NCBI GenBank assembly: GCA_029204225.1
Contig: CM055109.1
Span: 37,420,991 to 37,484,990 of the forward strand
Origin: Diphasiastrum complanatum
Taxonomy: Eukaryota > Streptophyta > Lycopodiopsida > Lycopodiales > Lycopodiaceae
Reading direction: 5' to 3'
Length of the DNA stretch: 64,000 nt
The stretch's first letter is position 1. Each line of letters begins with the position of its first letter. Below are positions 54,352 to 64,000 of this stretch, piece after piece. The notes under the pieces were generated by a model, which saw nothing but the letters and a program-made list of their open reading frames with translations, was not told the DNA's origin and did no database searches. Position numbers and translations under genes: made by a program.

Positions 54352-54744
54352 ATGGAATGTGATGAAACTTGTAATATACAAGCTGGAAATTGTCCTAGCT
54401 ATGAGATGGGACAAACAATCCAAGGTCCATTATATCAAAGTTTCCAGTTTGTGGTCCAAAATATTGGAAATGTCAATATTTTTGAACATGATGATCAAAT
54501 CTACGAAAGATTTTTCGTAGGGACTTTGAGTGAAAGAGATATCATCACTCTTTGCAAGCATATCATTCACTCAATAATCTTGTGGGAACTTAACAATTCA
54601 AATGCAATGCTCATGGTTATCATCGAAGCATCTGCATTGAACAACAAAGTGACTACCAAACAACATGACAAAATCTTCAGGCCAGCACAGCCGGATGCAA
54701 TGTCATGTACTTCTAGTACATTAGTGTTTTTCAAGGCAATATAA
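54352..54744 (+). CDS. 130-codon ORF, unknown
   Basis: MECDETCNIQAGNCPSYEMG is followed by NVNIFEHDDQIYERFFVGTL and SERDIITLCKHIIHSIILWE. No domain recognised. Its last 44 bases lie inside the LTR that starts at 54701, so the natural C-terminus has been replaced by insertion. It probably belongs to the same element as the gag-like region. Confidence 0.4.
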   Translation: MECDETCNIQAGNCPSYEMGQTIQGPLYQSFQFVVQNIGNVNIFEHDDQIYERFFVGTLSERDIITLCKHIIHSIILWELNNSNAMLMVIIEASALNNKVTTKQHDKIFRPAQPDAMSCTSSTLVFFKAI

Positions 54745-55195
54745 TATCCATTGTAAGCTTTGTAGGCCCAAAAGGAGCTATTAGCCTTAAGAACAAGGTG
54801 GTTCTCTCTTTAGGCCCTCCAAAGTAATTAATAAGGATAATAGGCCAACAAGGGCCCAATGTAGCCTAAATAGTACTTAACAAGGGCTAACTATCCCTCA
54901 AGATAGTTAAGTTTAGTTAAGTGAGAGCACTGTCTATAACTAGGCAAGAGACGTCAATTTGTGGATCTTTTGGCTCATTTGCAAGTGAGAGCTTCTAGCT
55001 TCCTTGTGCCCCCATAGGGATCTTCATTGCTAGGTCTCATGTGCCCTATCCACATGAATCAATGCTCATGTACATATCTTGTAATCTTCTTTCCATTGCT
55101 ATTGTGATTCTATGGTGATCTCCATGTTTCTAGCTTTCTATTGATATGTTATCTTGAATGCTTTGTACTTTTCTTGCTCTTAGCTTTCCTTCCAT
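54701..55195 (+). repeat. LTR, third Copia family, copy 1
   Basis: Starts TGTCATGTACTTCTAGTACA and matches 57061-57450 continued at 63159 (ttgtaggcccaaaaggag, ttagccttaagaacaagg, cttaacaagggctaac). It loses similarity near 55195, where the minus gag begins. The element body it belonged to is not recognisable, so it is a solo or truncated LTR. Confidence 0.8.
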
Positions 55196-55720
55196 TGTAA
55201 TTGCTATTTGCTTAGATTTGGCACATGACAGTCTTTTGAATAATAATACTTTGAACAATGTTAGCATGAGCATCCAACAATCTATTAAGAATAACTTGAA
55301 CAAGCTCTCCTTCCTTAATGTTTTCATCAATGCAAGCCCACTCATCATTCAATGCTTTCATCCTCAAAACAAAAGTACTTGGACTTTCTTCATTCTTTTT
55401 CAAATAAGAAAAGATTTGCCGCCTTAGATTCAGCACTCTAGAAGTAGACTTGGATTCATAAAGCTTCTTCAATGAATCCTAAGCATCCCTAGATGAAGTA
55501 CACTTACCAACTTCCTTGAGAAGCTCATTGGTAACATTCATCTTGATAATGTGTAGAGCCCTTTTGGCCCTCTTGTCCTACCTCATTTGATCTTGTTGTG
55601 TTGTTGGTCTCTCCTCCAAACCTACAACAATATCCAAAACATGTTCATCTCAAGAAGTGATTCCATCCTCACTTTCCACAATGAATAGTTACTTGAGGTA
55701 AGCCTTCCAACATGACTCCA
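55170..55720 (-). pseudogene. Copia gag fragment (minus)
   Basis: High to low: decayed LTSSNYSLWKVRMESLLEMN, then RAKRALHIIKMNVTNELLKE and SLKKLYESKSTSRVLNLRRQ, KNEESPSTFVLRMKALNDEW: the UBN2 gag domain. Frames shift near 55660 and 55600, and a TAG replaces Trp in the A-W-D-S-L motif. Truncated by the LTR at its low end. Confidence 0.85.
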
Positions 55721-56350
55721 CTTGATGTTGCCATGTAGCAATGACTTGATGTTGATGTTGCCATGTAGCAGTGACTTGATCTTCTTTTTCAACCTGTTTT
55801 AATGCACAAAGCACTCCTTTGAGCAACAATTTTTTTTTTCAAAAGAGATCACAAAGATTTGAAACTATCTCAAAAATTCCCTTATAGCACTTATACCAAG
55901 CAAATCAACACATAGAATCATGAAATATTGATCAACTTATGATCTATCCTCAATATAATGACTTTTGCCACTTCCTAAGAATGAAACACACTCAAATGAA
56001 GTACAAAAATCTCACTATCTAGAGATCCAATCAAAAATAGGGTTTTGACAAAATCACAAAAAATTGACTATTCCAAATCTACATGCAAATGAAAAAATCT
56101 AATATGCAATCTATTAGCCACTACTTAGGCTAATCCAATGATCCAAAAATCGGCCAAATCCAGTATGTGAATTCAAAAATTGGAGTTGATCAAGTTTATG
56201 AACCTATATAGGGTTTTGATCTACAAAGATTTGATCTACAAAAGCAAAAATCTCGATTTTGGTGTAGAATCCTCTCTAGCATGCTCTAGCCTTGATATCT
56301 TCACCAAATCATTGATAGATATGATTTCATCCTTCATAACGTGAAACACA
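55721..56350. other. Minus Copia leader; no ORF
   Basis: Between the primer site at 56351-56363 and the gag. A 27-bp tandem duplication (gttgccatgtagcantgactt) lies at 55729-55784. Confidence 0.5.
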
Positions 56351-57053
56351 AGCTTTGATGCCATGTGAAGGGTTTCAGGTCATTGATGATCCAATCCACA
56401 AAAAAAAGTTGGGTTACAAAAGAAGATACTCTACCAATCTCACCAATGTAGAAAAATCATCATCAAGATGCAAAATATAATAAAACTTGATCAAACATGA
56501 ATCAAATGATACAGTGCTATTGTTGTCTGTACAAAACCAGCAAGCTACTATATTTCACACGTGTGGATCCAAAAAAAAGCAAATATAAATCATTCTACAC
56601 ATAGAATTGCATGCAATCACAAGTATAGCGCACCAATGGATAGTAGAACCCAAGAGAACCATGTATAAGCATGAAATAAGATAGAGAAGAGATAAGATAT
56701 GTCTCTCCATGAGTTACATCCTTTTATAACAAGTCCAAACCCTATTTGGCCAGTTGGATTTCCCACCAAAATGCTAACCCTACTATTTTTGGGTATAGAT
56801 TCAAAGTATCCAACATTCAAATTTGAATCTACTTAAGCTCACTTTCTAACTTTCCCCCACTTTCAAAAAGTGTTTATTCAAATGAAATTTAGACTAATGA
56901 ACTTTGTAAAGTCAAACTCTAGGTCTAAAACAAAGTTGGCCTCCATTTGCCAAATATGAAAATATAGCAAATATGATCAAACTTAGTTGAATCTTTCACA
57001 TAATGCATGTAACGAAAATAGAGAATCTAAAAGTAAGTTGTTGTAATACAACA
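56351..57053 (-). repeat. Minus Copia 5' LTR and primer site
   Basis: TGGCATCAAAGCT on the minus strand (56351-56363) is a Met-tRNA primer site with one change. The LTR ends CTTCACA at 56364 and starts TGTTGTATTACAAC at 57053, 690 bp. It carries a CACACGTGTG palindrome at 56556-56565. It leads into the gag at 55720-55170. Confidence 0.65.
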
Positions 57054-57060
57054 ATCAAAT

Positions 57061-57450
57061 TGTCATGTACTTTTAGTACATCCATGCTTATAAATGCAAG
57101 ATAATACCCAATGTAAGCTTTGTAGGCCCAAAAGGAGTTATTAGCCTTAAGAACAAGGCGGTTTTCTCTTTAGGCCCTACAAAGTAATTAATAAGGATAA
57201 TAGGCCAATAAGGGCCCAATGTACATTAAATAATACTTAACAAGGGCTAACTATCCCTCAAGATAGTTATGTTCAGTTAAGTAAGAGCATTGTCTATAGC
57301 TAGGCAAGAGACATCAACTTTTGAATCTTTAGGCTCATTTGCAAGTGAGAGCTTCTAGCTTCCTCCTTGTGAATGTGAGCTATGGGGATTTCCATTGCTA
57401 GGTCTCATGTGCCTTATCTACTTGAATCCATGCTCATTTCCATTGCTATG
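57061..57450 (+). repeat. Copia 5' LTR, first part (split by Gypsy)
   Basis: Starts TGTCATGTAC like 54701. It stops at the ctatg target site and resumes at 63159, reaching the end ...ccctgaca at about 63410, followed by the primer site tggtattagagcg. Total LTR length is about 640 bp without the Gypsy. Confidence 0.85.
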
Positions 57451-57985
57451 TGTTATGTCCATGACCAGTACATAGGATACAGTATACTCCTAGCCTTGGA
57501 TACACAAGTACTCTAGTGAATCAAGCTGAAGGTTATGCCACGTCATATTGGACGTGACCGGAAAGTAACTAATATCCTTGTGAGGCCCAAAACACACTAA
57601 ATGGAGTTTAGACAAGGTTTGGGACAAGTGCATGTGTAGAGTTATCAATATCAATTCTATGAACAAAGAATCTATGAATAGAGAATCTATGCATAGAGAC
57701 TCTAATATGGAGGAATCTAAGTATAGGAGAGTTAGGAACTTGCTTGTCTGAGTGCACATGTGGTTCATGGCTCTATAAGAATAGGCCAAACTCGCCCTAC
57801 TCCTCATATCTGTGATTGAGTCATTGCCAGACTCTCACTCTACTTTCATGCTTCCTAATCCTTGGCTTGGGGGTGAAGCTTCTAGAGTTTGATTGGATGC
57901 TTCTACTTGGTTGGGTGATTTCTCCATAGTGTGTTATCCATTGTGTTTGTGTTTTGTAAGCAGCATCCAAGGAGCTTCCCTTATA
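57451..57985 (+). repeat. Gypsy 5' LTR
   Basis: 535 bp. ggctctataagaa near 57768 is a TATA-like site. It is about 40 bp longer than the 3' LTR, partly through a repeated tctatgaatagagaatctat stretch (57659-57700). Confidence 0.9.
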
Positions 57986-59834
57986 GTGGTACCAGAGCAA
58001 GGCTTACAAGCTTGGAGAGGTGGTGCTTTTCATTGGAGCTTGGTGGAGATCAACTAGTATTCTCATCCTAGAGGTGGAGCAAGGTTGCAAGTTGGTGGAT
58101 CTTCCCAATTTCAATTTGCATGATCCATGTCTCTCTCGATTTTAATTTTGGTTTATGGATAATTGTGCTAGGAAATCAATTTTGGTTGTCTTTTTGGAGC
58201 TTTAACATGTGTAACTCAAAACTAGTTGTGCATCTAAATTTCCAACAAATGTATTTACATTACTGAGTTGAAATTCATGCTGCATGTTGGATCTTTCCAC
58301 GATTTTGGAATCTAGGCTATATTGTGGTCAAATTGGCTTGGTTTTCATGCTTTTTTGGCAGAAAAATTGTAGTAAGAACCAAAGTCTAGTAGGTTCAGAT
58401 CAATTAGATGGTTATAATTCTGTAAATCAGATTGCATGTGTTAGAGAAAAATGTTCTTGCCATAAATTTCCACTTTGCCATAATGAAAAAAATAACCTTG
58501 AAAAAGCCAAAATTGGGGATTTTTGCTTGTTTTTTTCATGAAATTGGATGGTAGGAGGTTGTATAACACTAATCAAATATGGGAATAGATGAATCATAGT
58601 CTTTAGAAGCTGTCTTTGAAGTTAGAACCAAGAATTCCAACAATTGAGATTGTAGGAAGTCAAAAATTGACCAATTTTGGTAAATTTTGGGGGGTGGATT
58701 TCTCTAAATCCATAAGGGGATCATTCTGAATTTTTTACATCTTACACATGATTAGTATTCCTTTTCCCTTTCCAGCAAGCTATCAGACCTATAAATTGAT
58801 GGGTAGAGGCCTATGTTTCAATTCCATCAAGTTTGAGGACTTCTAGGAATCAAGAATTCATGGTTCTCGGCCCATATTGCTTCATAGGATCTGTATGAAG
58901 GCTTCATGGAACTCTTAGAGACCATTTGAGATTATTTGGATCATCACTTTAAGGATTGGTTGGGTGTTTGCATGATTAGATTGGGCTTGAAAAAGTGTGC
59001 TTTCCTATAGGTTTTTTGGTTGTTCAGAACTCACACATGTGAATCCTAGGTGGTAGACTAATGTGGCAGGTATCTTGTTCACTAGGTCTCCCTTTGTATT
59101 GAGCTTTACAGAACCCAATTTGGTGTCCTGTAGCCAAAGATATGATCATCTAAAGTTTCGCAATTTTAAAAGCAAAATTCTTAGAATTTCGAATTATTCT
59201 GATTGCATGCAAGTCAATTTCCTATTTTGTAGTACTGTGTTTGCATGGAATGTCTGCATGTTGATTCTCAGAGTGATTCTGACATGTATGAGTACTTTAG
59301 ATCTGTTTTGAGTGGTTATATGCATGTGCTCTGACTGATACGCACAAATCAGGGTTTATAGTTGACAATTTTCGTAGAACTAGATTTTACGTAAAATTTT
59401 GTAATGGAAAAAAAATCAATTCAATGTTGCATGTCTTGCATCCTGTTGGGGACATTAATGCAGTATCGTTAAGAATCGAATAGTGAATCGATATTTCGAT
59501 TTTGATGGCTTAATAACTGACAGTGGTTTTTTTTTTTTTTTTTAAGTTTCTAAAAAGCATATAAAAAATTAAATTAAAAAAAATTAAAATCCGAAAACTC
59601 AAAATTTTTAGTTTTTTTTAGTTTCTTGAATTATCTATGAAATTGACTAGAGATAGTGATTTGACCATGTTGGAGTCAATTTTAGTCGAATTTGGTCAAC
59701 TATGGCTCACTATGAGTTAATTAGTTATTAACTAATTTTAGTAATTCCCAGAATAGATAAATCCAAATGGCCGAAGAAACTTCAAATCAAGCTGAAATCC
59801 AGGTGCACCATCTTATATGGTGATTTGTCAGTAG
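57986..59834 (+). other. Gypsy leader, 1.85 kb, no gene
   Basis: Long AT-rich leader between primer site and gag. Small frames (58284-58541, 59063-59311) have no domains. Such long leaders are known in plant Gypsy elements. Confidence 0.7.
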
Positions 59835-60914
59835 TTGAGTACAACATTTAACGATATGAATAATTGTAATCAGATGAGAGATCAGCAAATGGAGGTTCTA
59901 TTGAATCAAGTCAAATTGATGTCTTTACCCAATCTCGACTTTCAACTGGAGGTTTATGCGGGGGAGAAGAAGGAGAAGAAACCTGAAGTCATCGAGGATT
60001 GGCTGGCCAAGTGGAGTAGTTACTTCAACCTGCACAGAGTTCTTGATGAGAAGAAAAATTGGTTGGCCAAGTGGAGTAGTTACTTCAACCTACACGGAGT
60101 TCCTGATGAGAAGAAAATTGAAAGCGTCATGTTGTTCTTATGCGGCAAAACGTCATCATGGTGGCGAGATTTACCGGTGAAGCCAACTACTTGGGATACA
60201 TTTGTGGAAGTTTTCAAGAAAGCTTTCGTAATTGCGGATGACGTTGACTACTACCTAAAGTTCGTGAACTGCAAGATGGATACAAAGAGTTTAGACTCTA
60301 ATATCCAGGAATCCATGGACCTATGGAATAGGGTTCCATCATTCGATGCGAAGTTGGCACTTTGGCAGATTGTCCTAGGTTTGTCAACCGACTATCAAAA
60401 TGAATGCCTGCAAAATGTGCTTCAAAACCTCGAGGATGCATTTCGGATTTTGAAGGCATATGATTCCATGGTGGTGGTATCCAAGAAGAAGTTTGCGCAA
60501 ATTCCAGCCACTTTGAAAGCCAAAAAGGGAAAGAAGCGCGGTCCAAACCAAGCAAAATATTTTGACGAATTAGATCCAGCAGCCTCAAAACTAGAAAGCC
60601 AAAGAAAAAGAGATTTAAGAAATCTATGTCCAGGGAAAAGGCTAAGAAAGAGAACTCAAATAAGAATTAAGTCGGAAGATGTCCAAAAGACAGGATTTTT
60701 TTCTAGATTTGGTCTTTGTGAATTCTCAGTGTTGCCATTTGGATTAATGAATGCGCTAGCAACGTTCCAGCAAATGATAAATGATTTATTTCATCCATAT
60801 TTGGGGAAGTTTGTGGTGGTAAATATCTTGATGAAACTCCGTCGGGAGTTACTCTACGCTAAAGAGTCCAATTGTAAATTCTGTAAGCAAGGAGACAAAT
60901 GGATAGGCCACTAG
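59835..60914 (+). CDS. Gypsy gag fused in frame to RT pieces
   Basis: An unbroken 359-codon frame. Residues 1-240 are gag: DWLAKWSSYFNLHRV, SVMLFLCGKTSSWWRDLPVK, TWDTFVEVFKKAF. A 60-bp tandem duplication (about 60000-60120) doubles the WLAKWSSYFNLH block. From about residue 270 the frame passes directly into the RT segment GFFSRFGLCEFSVLPFGLMN and ATFQQMINDLFHPYLGKFVV, then at about 60830 skips the YxDD region. Protease, the RT start and the RT active site are deleted, yet the frame is kept. It might make a gag-RT hybrid protein but no polymerase. Confidence 0.85.
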   Translation: MSTTFNDMNNCNQMRDQQMEVLLNQVKLMSLPNLDFQLEVYAGEKKEKKPEVIEDWLAKWSSYFNLHRVLDEKKNWLAKWSSYFNLHGVPDEKKIESVMLFLCGKTSSWWRDLPVKPTTWDTFVEVFKKAFVIADDVDYYLKFVNCKMDTKSLDSNIQESMDLWNRVPSFDAKLALWQIVLGLSTDYQNECLQNVLQNLEDAFRILKAYDSMVVVSKKKFAQIPATLKAKKGKKRGPNQAKYFDELDPAASKLESQRKRDLRNLCPGKRLRKRTQIRIKSEDVQKTGFFSRFGLCEFSVLPFGLMNALATFQQMINDLFHPYLGKFVVVNILMKLRRELLYAKESNCKFCKQGDKWIGH

Positions 60915-61355
60915 TGTTTGAGAGCAAAAGGTTTACTGGTCCTCAGTTGCGTTATACTACACAAGAAAAGAAATTGTTTGCTGTAATCCATGCACTTAAA
61001 ACCTAGAGACACTACTTGTATGGTAGTAAGTTTAAAGTGTATACAGATCACCAACCTTTTAAGTATTTTTGTAACCAACATGATCTTCAAGGGAGAAAAG
61101 CTCAATGGGCTGAATTGATGCAGGAATTTGATCATGAAATCCATTACATAAGAGGCAGCTCTAATAAAGTTGCAGATGCTCTTAGTCGGATCGATGAAAT
61201 GAACAAGTTGTCATTCACCCAGATTTCTATGGATCTATATCTTTCGTTGAGAGGAAAATATGAATCAGACTCCCATTTTGGTCATATTTGGAACATTGTT
61301 CAAATCGGAAGAAATGTGGATAGGGTTGAGTCAGAAAGGGACTCAATTAACTAGG
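60915..61355 (+). pseudogene. Gypsy RNase H
   Basis: In one frame FESKRFTGPQLRYTTQEKKL, a TAG, then HYLYGSKFKVYTDHQPFKYF, AQWAELMQEFDHEIHYIRGS and KVADALSRIDEMNKLSFTQI. It joins the segment that also appears as filler DNA in Copia-1. The frame closes at 61354. Confidence 0.88.
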
Positions 61356-62630
61356 AAAGATAAGAAGATTGTGGAACAATTTACCATTTGAGATGGATTG
61401 CTATTTCGGAATGGGAAAGTTTGTGTACATGGTGATGATGATCTCAAACGTAAAATTTTGTTTGAATGTCATGACATACCCTATGCAGGACATCCCGGTA
61501 TACACATGACTCTAGACTTGGTTGAAAGAAAATTTTATTGGCCAAAGCTCAAGCCATATGTCGAGTCATATGTTGTTAAATGCAAGCCCTGTCAACCAGC
61601 AAAGACTGAATGCATTAAGGCTGGTGGTTTGTTGCATCCGTTAGATATCCCTGATAAGAGATGGGAAAGCATATCTTTGGATTTTGTAGTTGGACTTCCT
61701 AAAACCCAATGACAAAATGACTCTATTTGGGTTGTAGTGGATCGGTTAACTAAGTTAGCTGCATTCATACCAGTCAAGTCAACTATAAAGGCTTCTGATT
61801 TAGCAAAGATCTTTGTTGAAAGATTATTTCGGTTGTATCGTCTGCCAAGTGACATTGATAGAGATCCTAAATTCACAGGTCACTTTTGGTCAACAGTACT
61901 CCATAAACTTGAAACTTCCTTGAGTTTAAGTTCTTCTGATCATCCTGAATCAGATGGCCAGACAGAAAGGACTAATCAAACTATGGAAGATATTTTGGGA
62001 CATATGTTTCTCACATGCAATCTCATTGGGAAGACGATCTCACACTGGATAAGTGTGTATATAATAGTAGAAAACATTCTACTACAGGTTATAGTCCTTT
62101 TATTCTTATGTACGGTTTTCAACCTATATCTATAGTAAATGTTGAGACGAAGTCTGTTAAGATCCAAAAGGTTGCTGATTTTTTGCATGATATGCAAGAA
62201 ATGTTGCAAGTGGCTAAGGATAGTATCCGTAGTGCTCAGGATAGAGCTAAATGCTATGCCGATCTTAAGAGATCTCCAAGAGATTTTAAAGTTGATGAAT
62301 GGGTATATCTTAGGATTCCAAAAGATTCTAAGACATTATGTACAGGGAAGCACGTTCTTTGGCGTATGAAAAATCGATTGCACATCCAATATTTCATGTA
62401 AGTCGTTTGAAACTAAGTTTACATAAAGGTGATATAGTTGGATCCCATTTGGAAGATTTGTCGCTTAGTGTACCTTTGGAACCTGAGAAAGTGCTCAGAA
62501 CCAAAGATAAACAATTGAGAAATCATTCTATCTTTGAGTGCTTAATTCGTTATAAGGTCGTACTGAGGATGATGATTCGTGGGAGAGAGTTGACAGCATA
62601 AAGAAAAATTTCCCGAAGTTTAGCTTCTAA
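61356..62630 (+). pseudogene. Gypsy integrase and chromodomain
   Basis: LFRNGKVCVH, then the zinc-binding H..H..C..C region (HDIPYAGHPG...CKPCQPAK) and the core: first Asp in SLDFVVGLP, a TGA at 61710-61712, second Asp in DIDRDPKFTG, Glu in SDGQTERTNQ, so the triad is intact. After a frameshift near 62000 come NSRKHSTTGYSPFILMYGFQ and DRAKCYADLKRSPRDFKVDE, a further shift near 62340, HPIFHVSRLKLSLHKGD, and a chromodomain-like end (EPEKVLRTKDKQLRNHSI; D-D-D-S-W-E after another shift near 62560). Chromodomains steer integration to marked chromatin (family knowledge). Confidence 0.85.
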
Positions 62631-62658
62631 GGATAGAAGTAGTTTAGGGAGGGAAGAA

Positions 62659-63153
62659 TGTTATGTCCATGACCAGTACATAGGATACAGTATACTTCGA
62701 GTCTTGGATACATGGTACTCCAGTGAATCAAGCTATTAGTTATGCCACATCATACTGTACGTGACCCGAAAGTAACTAATATCCTTGTGAGATTCAGAAC
62801 ACACTAAATGGAGTTTAGACAAGGTTTGGGACAGGTGCATGTGTACAATTCAATAGCAATTCTATGAACAAAGAATCTGTGCATAGAGACTCTATTCTGG
62901 AGGAATCTTGCATGTCTGAGTGCACAAGTGGTTCATGGCTTTATAAGAAGAGGCCCAACCTTCCCTACTCCTCATATCTGTGATTGATTTATTGCCAAGC
63001 TCTCACTTTACTTTCAGGCTTCCTATCCCTTGGCTTGGGGGTGAAGCTTCTAGAGTTTGATTGGATGCTTCTACTTAGTTGGGTGGTTTCTCCATAGTGT
63101 GTTATCCATTGTGTTTGTGTTTTGTAAGCAGGATCCAAGGAGCTTCCCTTATA
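62659..63153 (+). repeat. Gypsy 3' LTR
   Basis: 495 bp, aligned to the 5' LTR along its length, preceded by the polypurine tract and followed by ctatg. Confidence 0.9.
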
Positions 63154-63158
63154 CTATG

Positions 63159-63411
63159 TACTCTTTATTTTATTCCTAATGTGATTCTATGAAGATCCAT
63201 GTGTTTCTAGCTTTCTTGCGTTCAGAGTTCTTGTTAGAATTGTATGCTTTGCTATTTTATTTCCTGTCTGAATTTCTCACTGCTTTTGTCTGATTGTCTA
63301 CTCTTTTTGCTTTCGCAAACAACCACGCAGTTGGCCACTACTTTCGTGCGGTAGTAGAATCGTTCCGATCCAATTGTTCGACCCACCCATTCATATTCCC
63401 TGACATGGTAT
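63159..63411 (+). repeat. Copia 5' LTR, second part, with primer site after it
   Basis: Continues the LTR begun at 57061 (aligns to copy 1 from about 55100). It ends ...ccctgaca, followed by tggtattagagcg, a Met-tRNA primer site with one change. Confidence 0.8.
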
Positions 63412-63614
63412 TAGAGCGTATCTAATTCCTTAATCTGATACCTACATTGATCAAAAGCGATTTTATATCAGAGCTATTGTTATAGCTCGATAAGCTTCCA
63501 CAAGACTTGGTTCTATCACATGATAGGACAATTGTTTATTTGTTATGTAAATAGCATTATATTTTCAGTCTTAAGTCACAGATAGTTATTACTATCACCT
63601 AGACTAACTTCCAC

Positions 63615-64000
63615 ATGGATTTCCAAGGGAAAGTCAGTCCCATCATGGACAAGCTTGATGGATCCAACTACCATTAGTGGAAATTTAAAATAAAAACTAT
63701 GCTAATGGCTAAGGAGTTGTATGATGTTGTCACAGGTGTAGAGGCAATACCCGAAGCAGATGACACTACAATCTCTCAATGGAAGCTGGAGGATGGCAAG
63801 GCTTTTGCGCTGATCATCCTCAACATATCAGACACACAAATCGGCCATGTGTCTGAAGCTCAGACCTCCAAGGAAGTCTAGAATATCTTGAGCACCCTGT
63901 ACGAAGTGCACGACATAGCTTCCAAGCTACATCTCAGGAGAAAATTATTCTCCCTCAAGATGAAAAATGGTGATTTTCAATATAATCACATCAACCAGTT
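63615..64000 (+). pseudogene. Copia gag, N-terminal part, runs off the window
   Basis: MDFQGKVSPIMDKLDGSNYH, a TAG, then WKFKIKTMLMAKELYDVVTG, LNISDTQIGHVSEAQTSKEV, a TAG in place of Trp, and LYEVHDIASKLHLRRKLFSL. It is close to the Copia-1 gag (shared DKLDG, NYH, WKFKIK, SKLHLR). The rest of the element lies beyond 64000. Confidence 0.88.

Larger units (their letters stand above)
57451..63153 (+). mobile_element. Chromodomain Gypsy, full length but internally deleted
   Basis: LTRs (57451-57985 and 62659-63153) begin TGTTATGTCC and end TTATA; the ctatg duplication (57446-57450 and 63154-63158) marks its insertion in the LTR of a Copia. Primer site tggtaccagagc is at 57987-57998 and the polypurine tract agggagggaagaa at 62646-62658. 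Order: gag, RT remnant, RNase H, integrase, chromodomain, hence Ty3/Gypsy, chromovirus branch. Protease and most of RT are missing, so it would depend on helper elements. Confidence 0.93.

Noticed and set aside
54701-57450. 54701-55195 and 57061-57450 as the two LTRs of one element
   Set aside because: The DNA between them is a minus-strand Copia start with its own LTR and primer site, and copy 2 is followed by its own primer site and gag, so it is a 5' LTR of another element.

Overview
The window is nuclear DNA of a land plant with a large, repeat-choked genome. The only intact host gene is an intronless family-1 UDP-glycosyltransferase (UGT, minus strand, 4357-5919) carrying the 44-residue plant PSPG box. 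Nearly everything else is LTR retrotransposon debris, with initiator-Met-tRNA primer sites typical of plant Copia elements. Species cannot be read from the sequence. A seed-free plant such as a fern is possible but unproven.

Layout. 1-4350: a decayed multi-exon gene of unknown function next to a GTACCAAA-rich array, then microsatellites and unrecognised DNA. 4350-6110: the UGT and its GC-rich upstream DNA. 6300-14612: a tRNA-derived SINE-like sequence cut by a 1.2 kb solo LTR; a Copia RT fragment; a Copia element (here Copia-1) whose 5' LTR holds a second solo LTR of the same 1.2 kb family. 14815-26800: a mosaic of head-to-head and head-to-tail Copia and Gypsy fragments with internal deletions. 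26820-32064: a Copia element (Copia-B) with near-continuous gag-pol but no recognisable LTRs. 32150-34250: a two-exon decayed gene flanked by GTACCAAA/TTTGGTAC arrays. 35100-42408: more minus-strand Copia pieces, an acidic decayed gene with a 36-bp minisatellite, and an LTR. 42714-50365: a minus-strand Copia split by a complete Copia (Copia-2, 43553-49591) with two 274-bp LTRs and a 5-bp target duplication. 50881-54744: telomere-like repeats, a CGGTCGAG cluster and a gag-like element. 54701-64000: an LTR family, a minus Copia, and a Copia that runs off the window and is itself interrupted by a chromodomain Gypsy (57451-63153, target duplication ctatg).

The elements act as parasites, not as a pathway. 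Insertion order can be read: Copia-2 is younger than the minus Copia it splits, the chromodomain Gypsy is younger than the Copia LTR it splits, and solo LTR 2 is younger than Copia-1. No element has an intact gag-pol, so none looks autonomous. The best candidate for something new is the GTACCAAA-array element family (780-1510 and 32150-34250), which resembles a DNA transposon with subterminal repeats. Coordinates of decayed features are accurate to tens of bases unless an end is defined by an LTR or target duplication.
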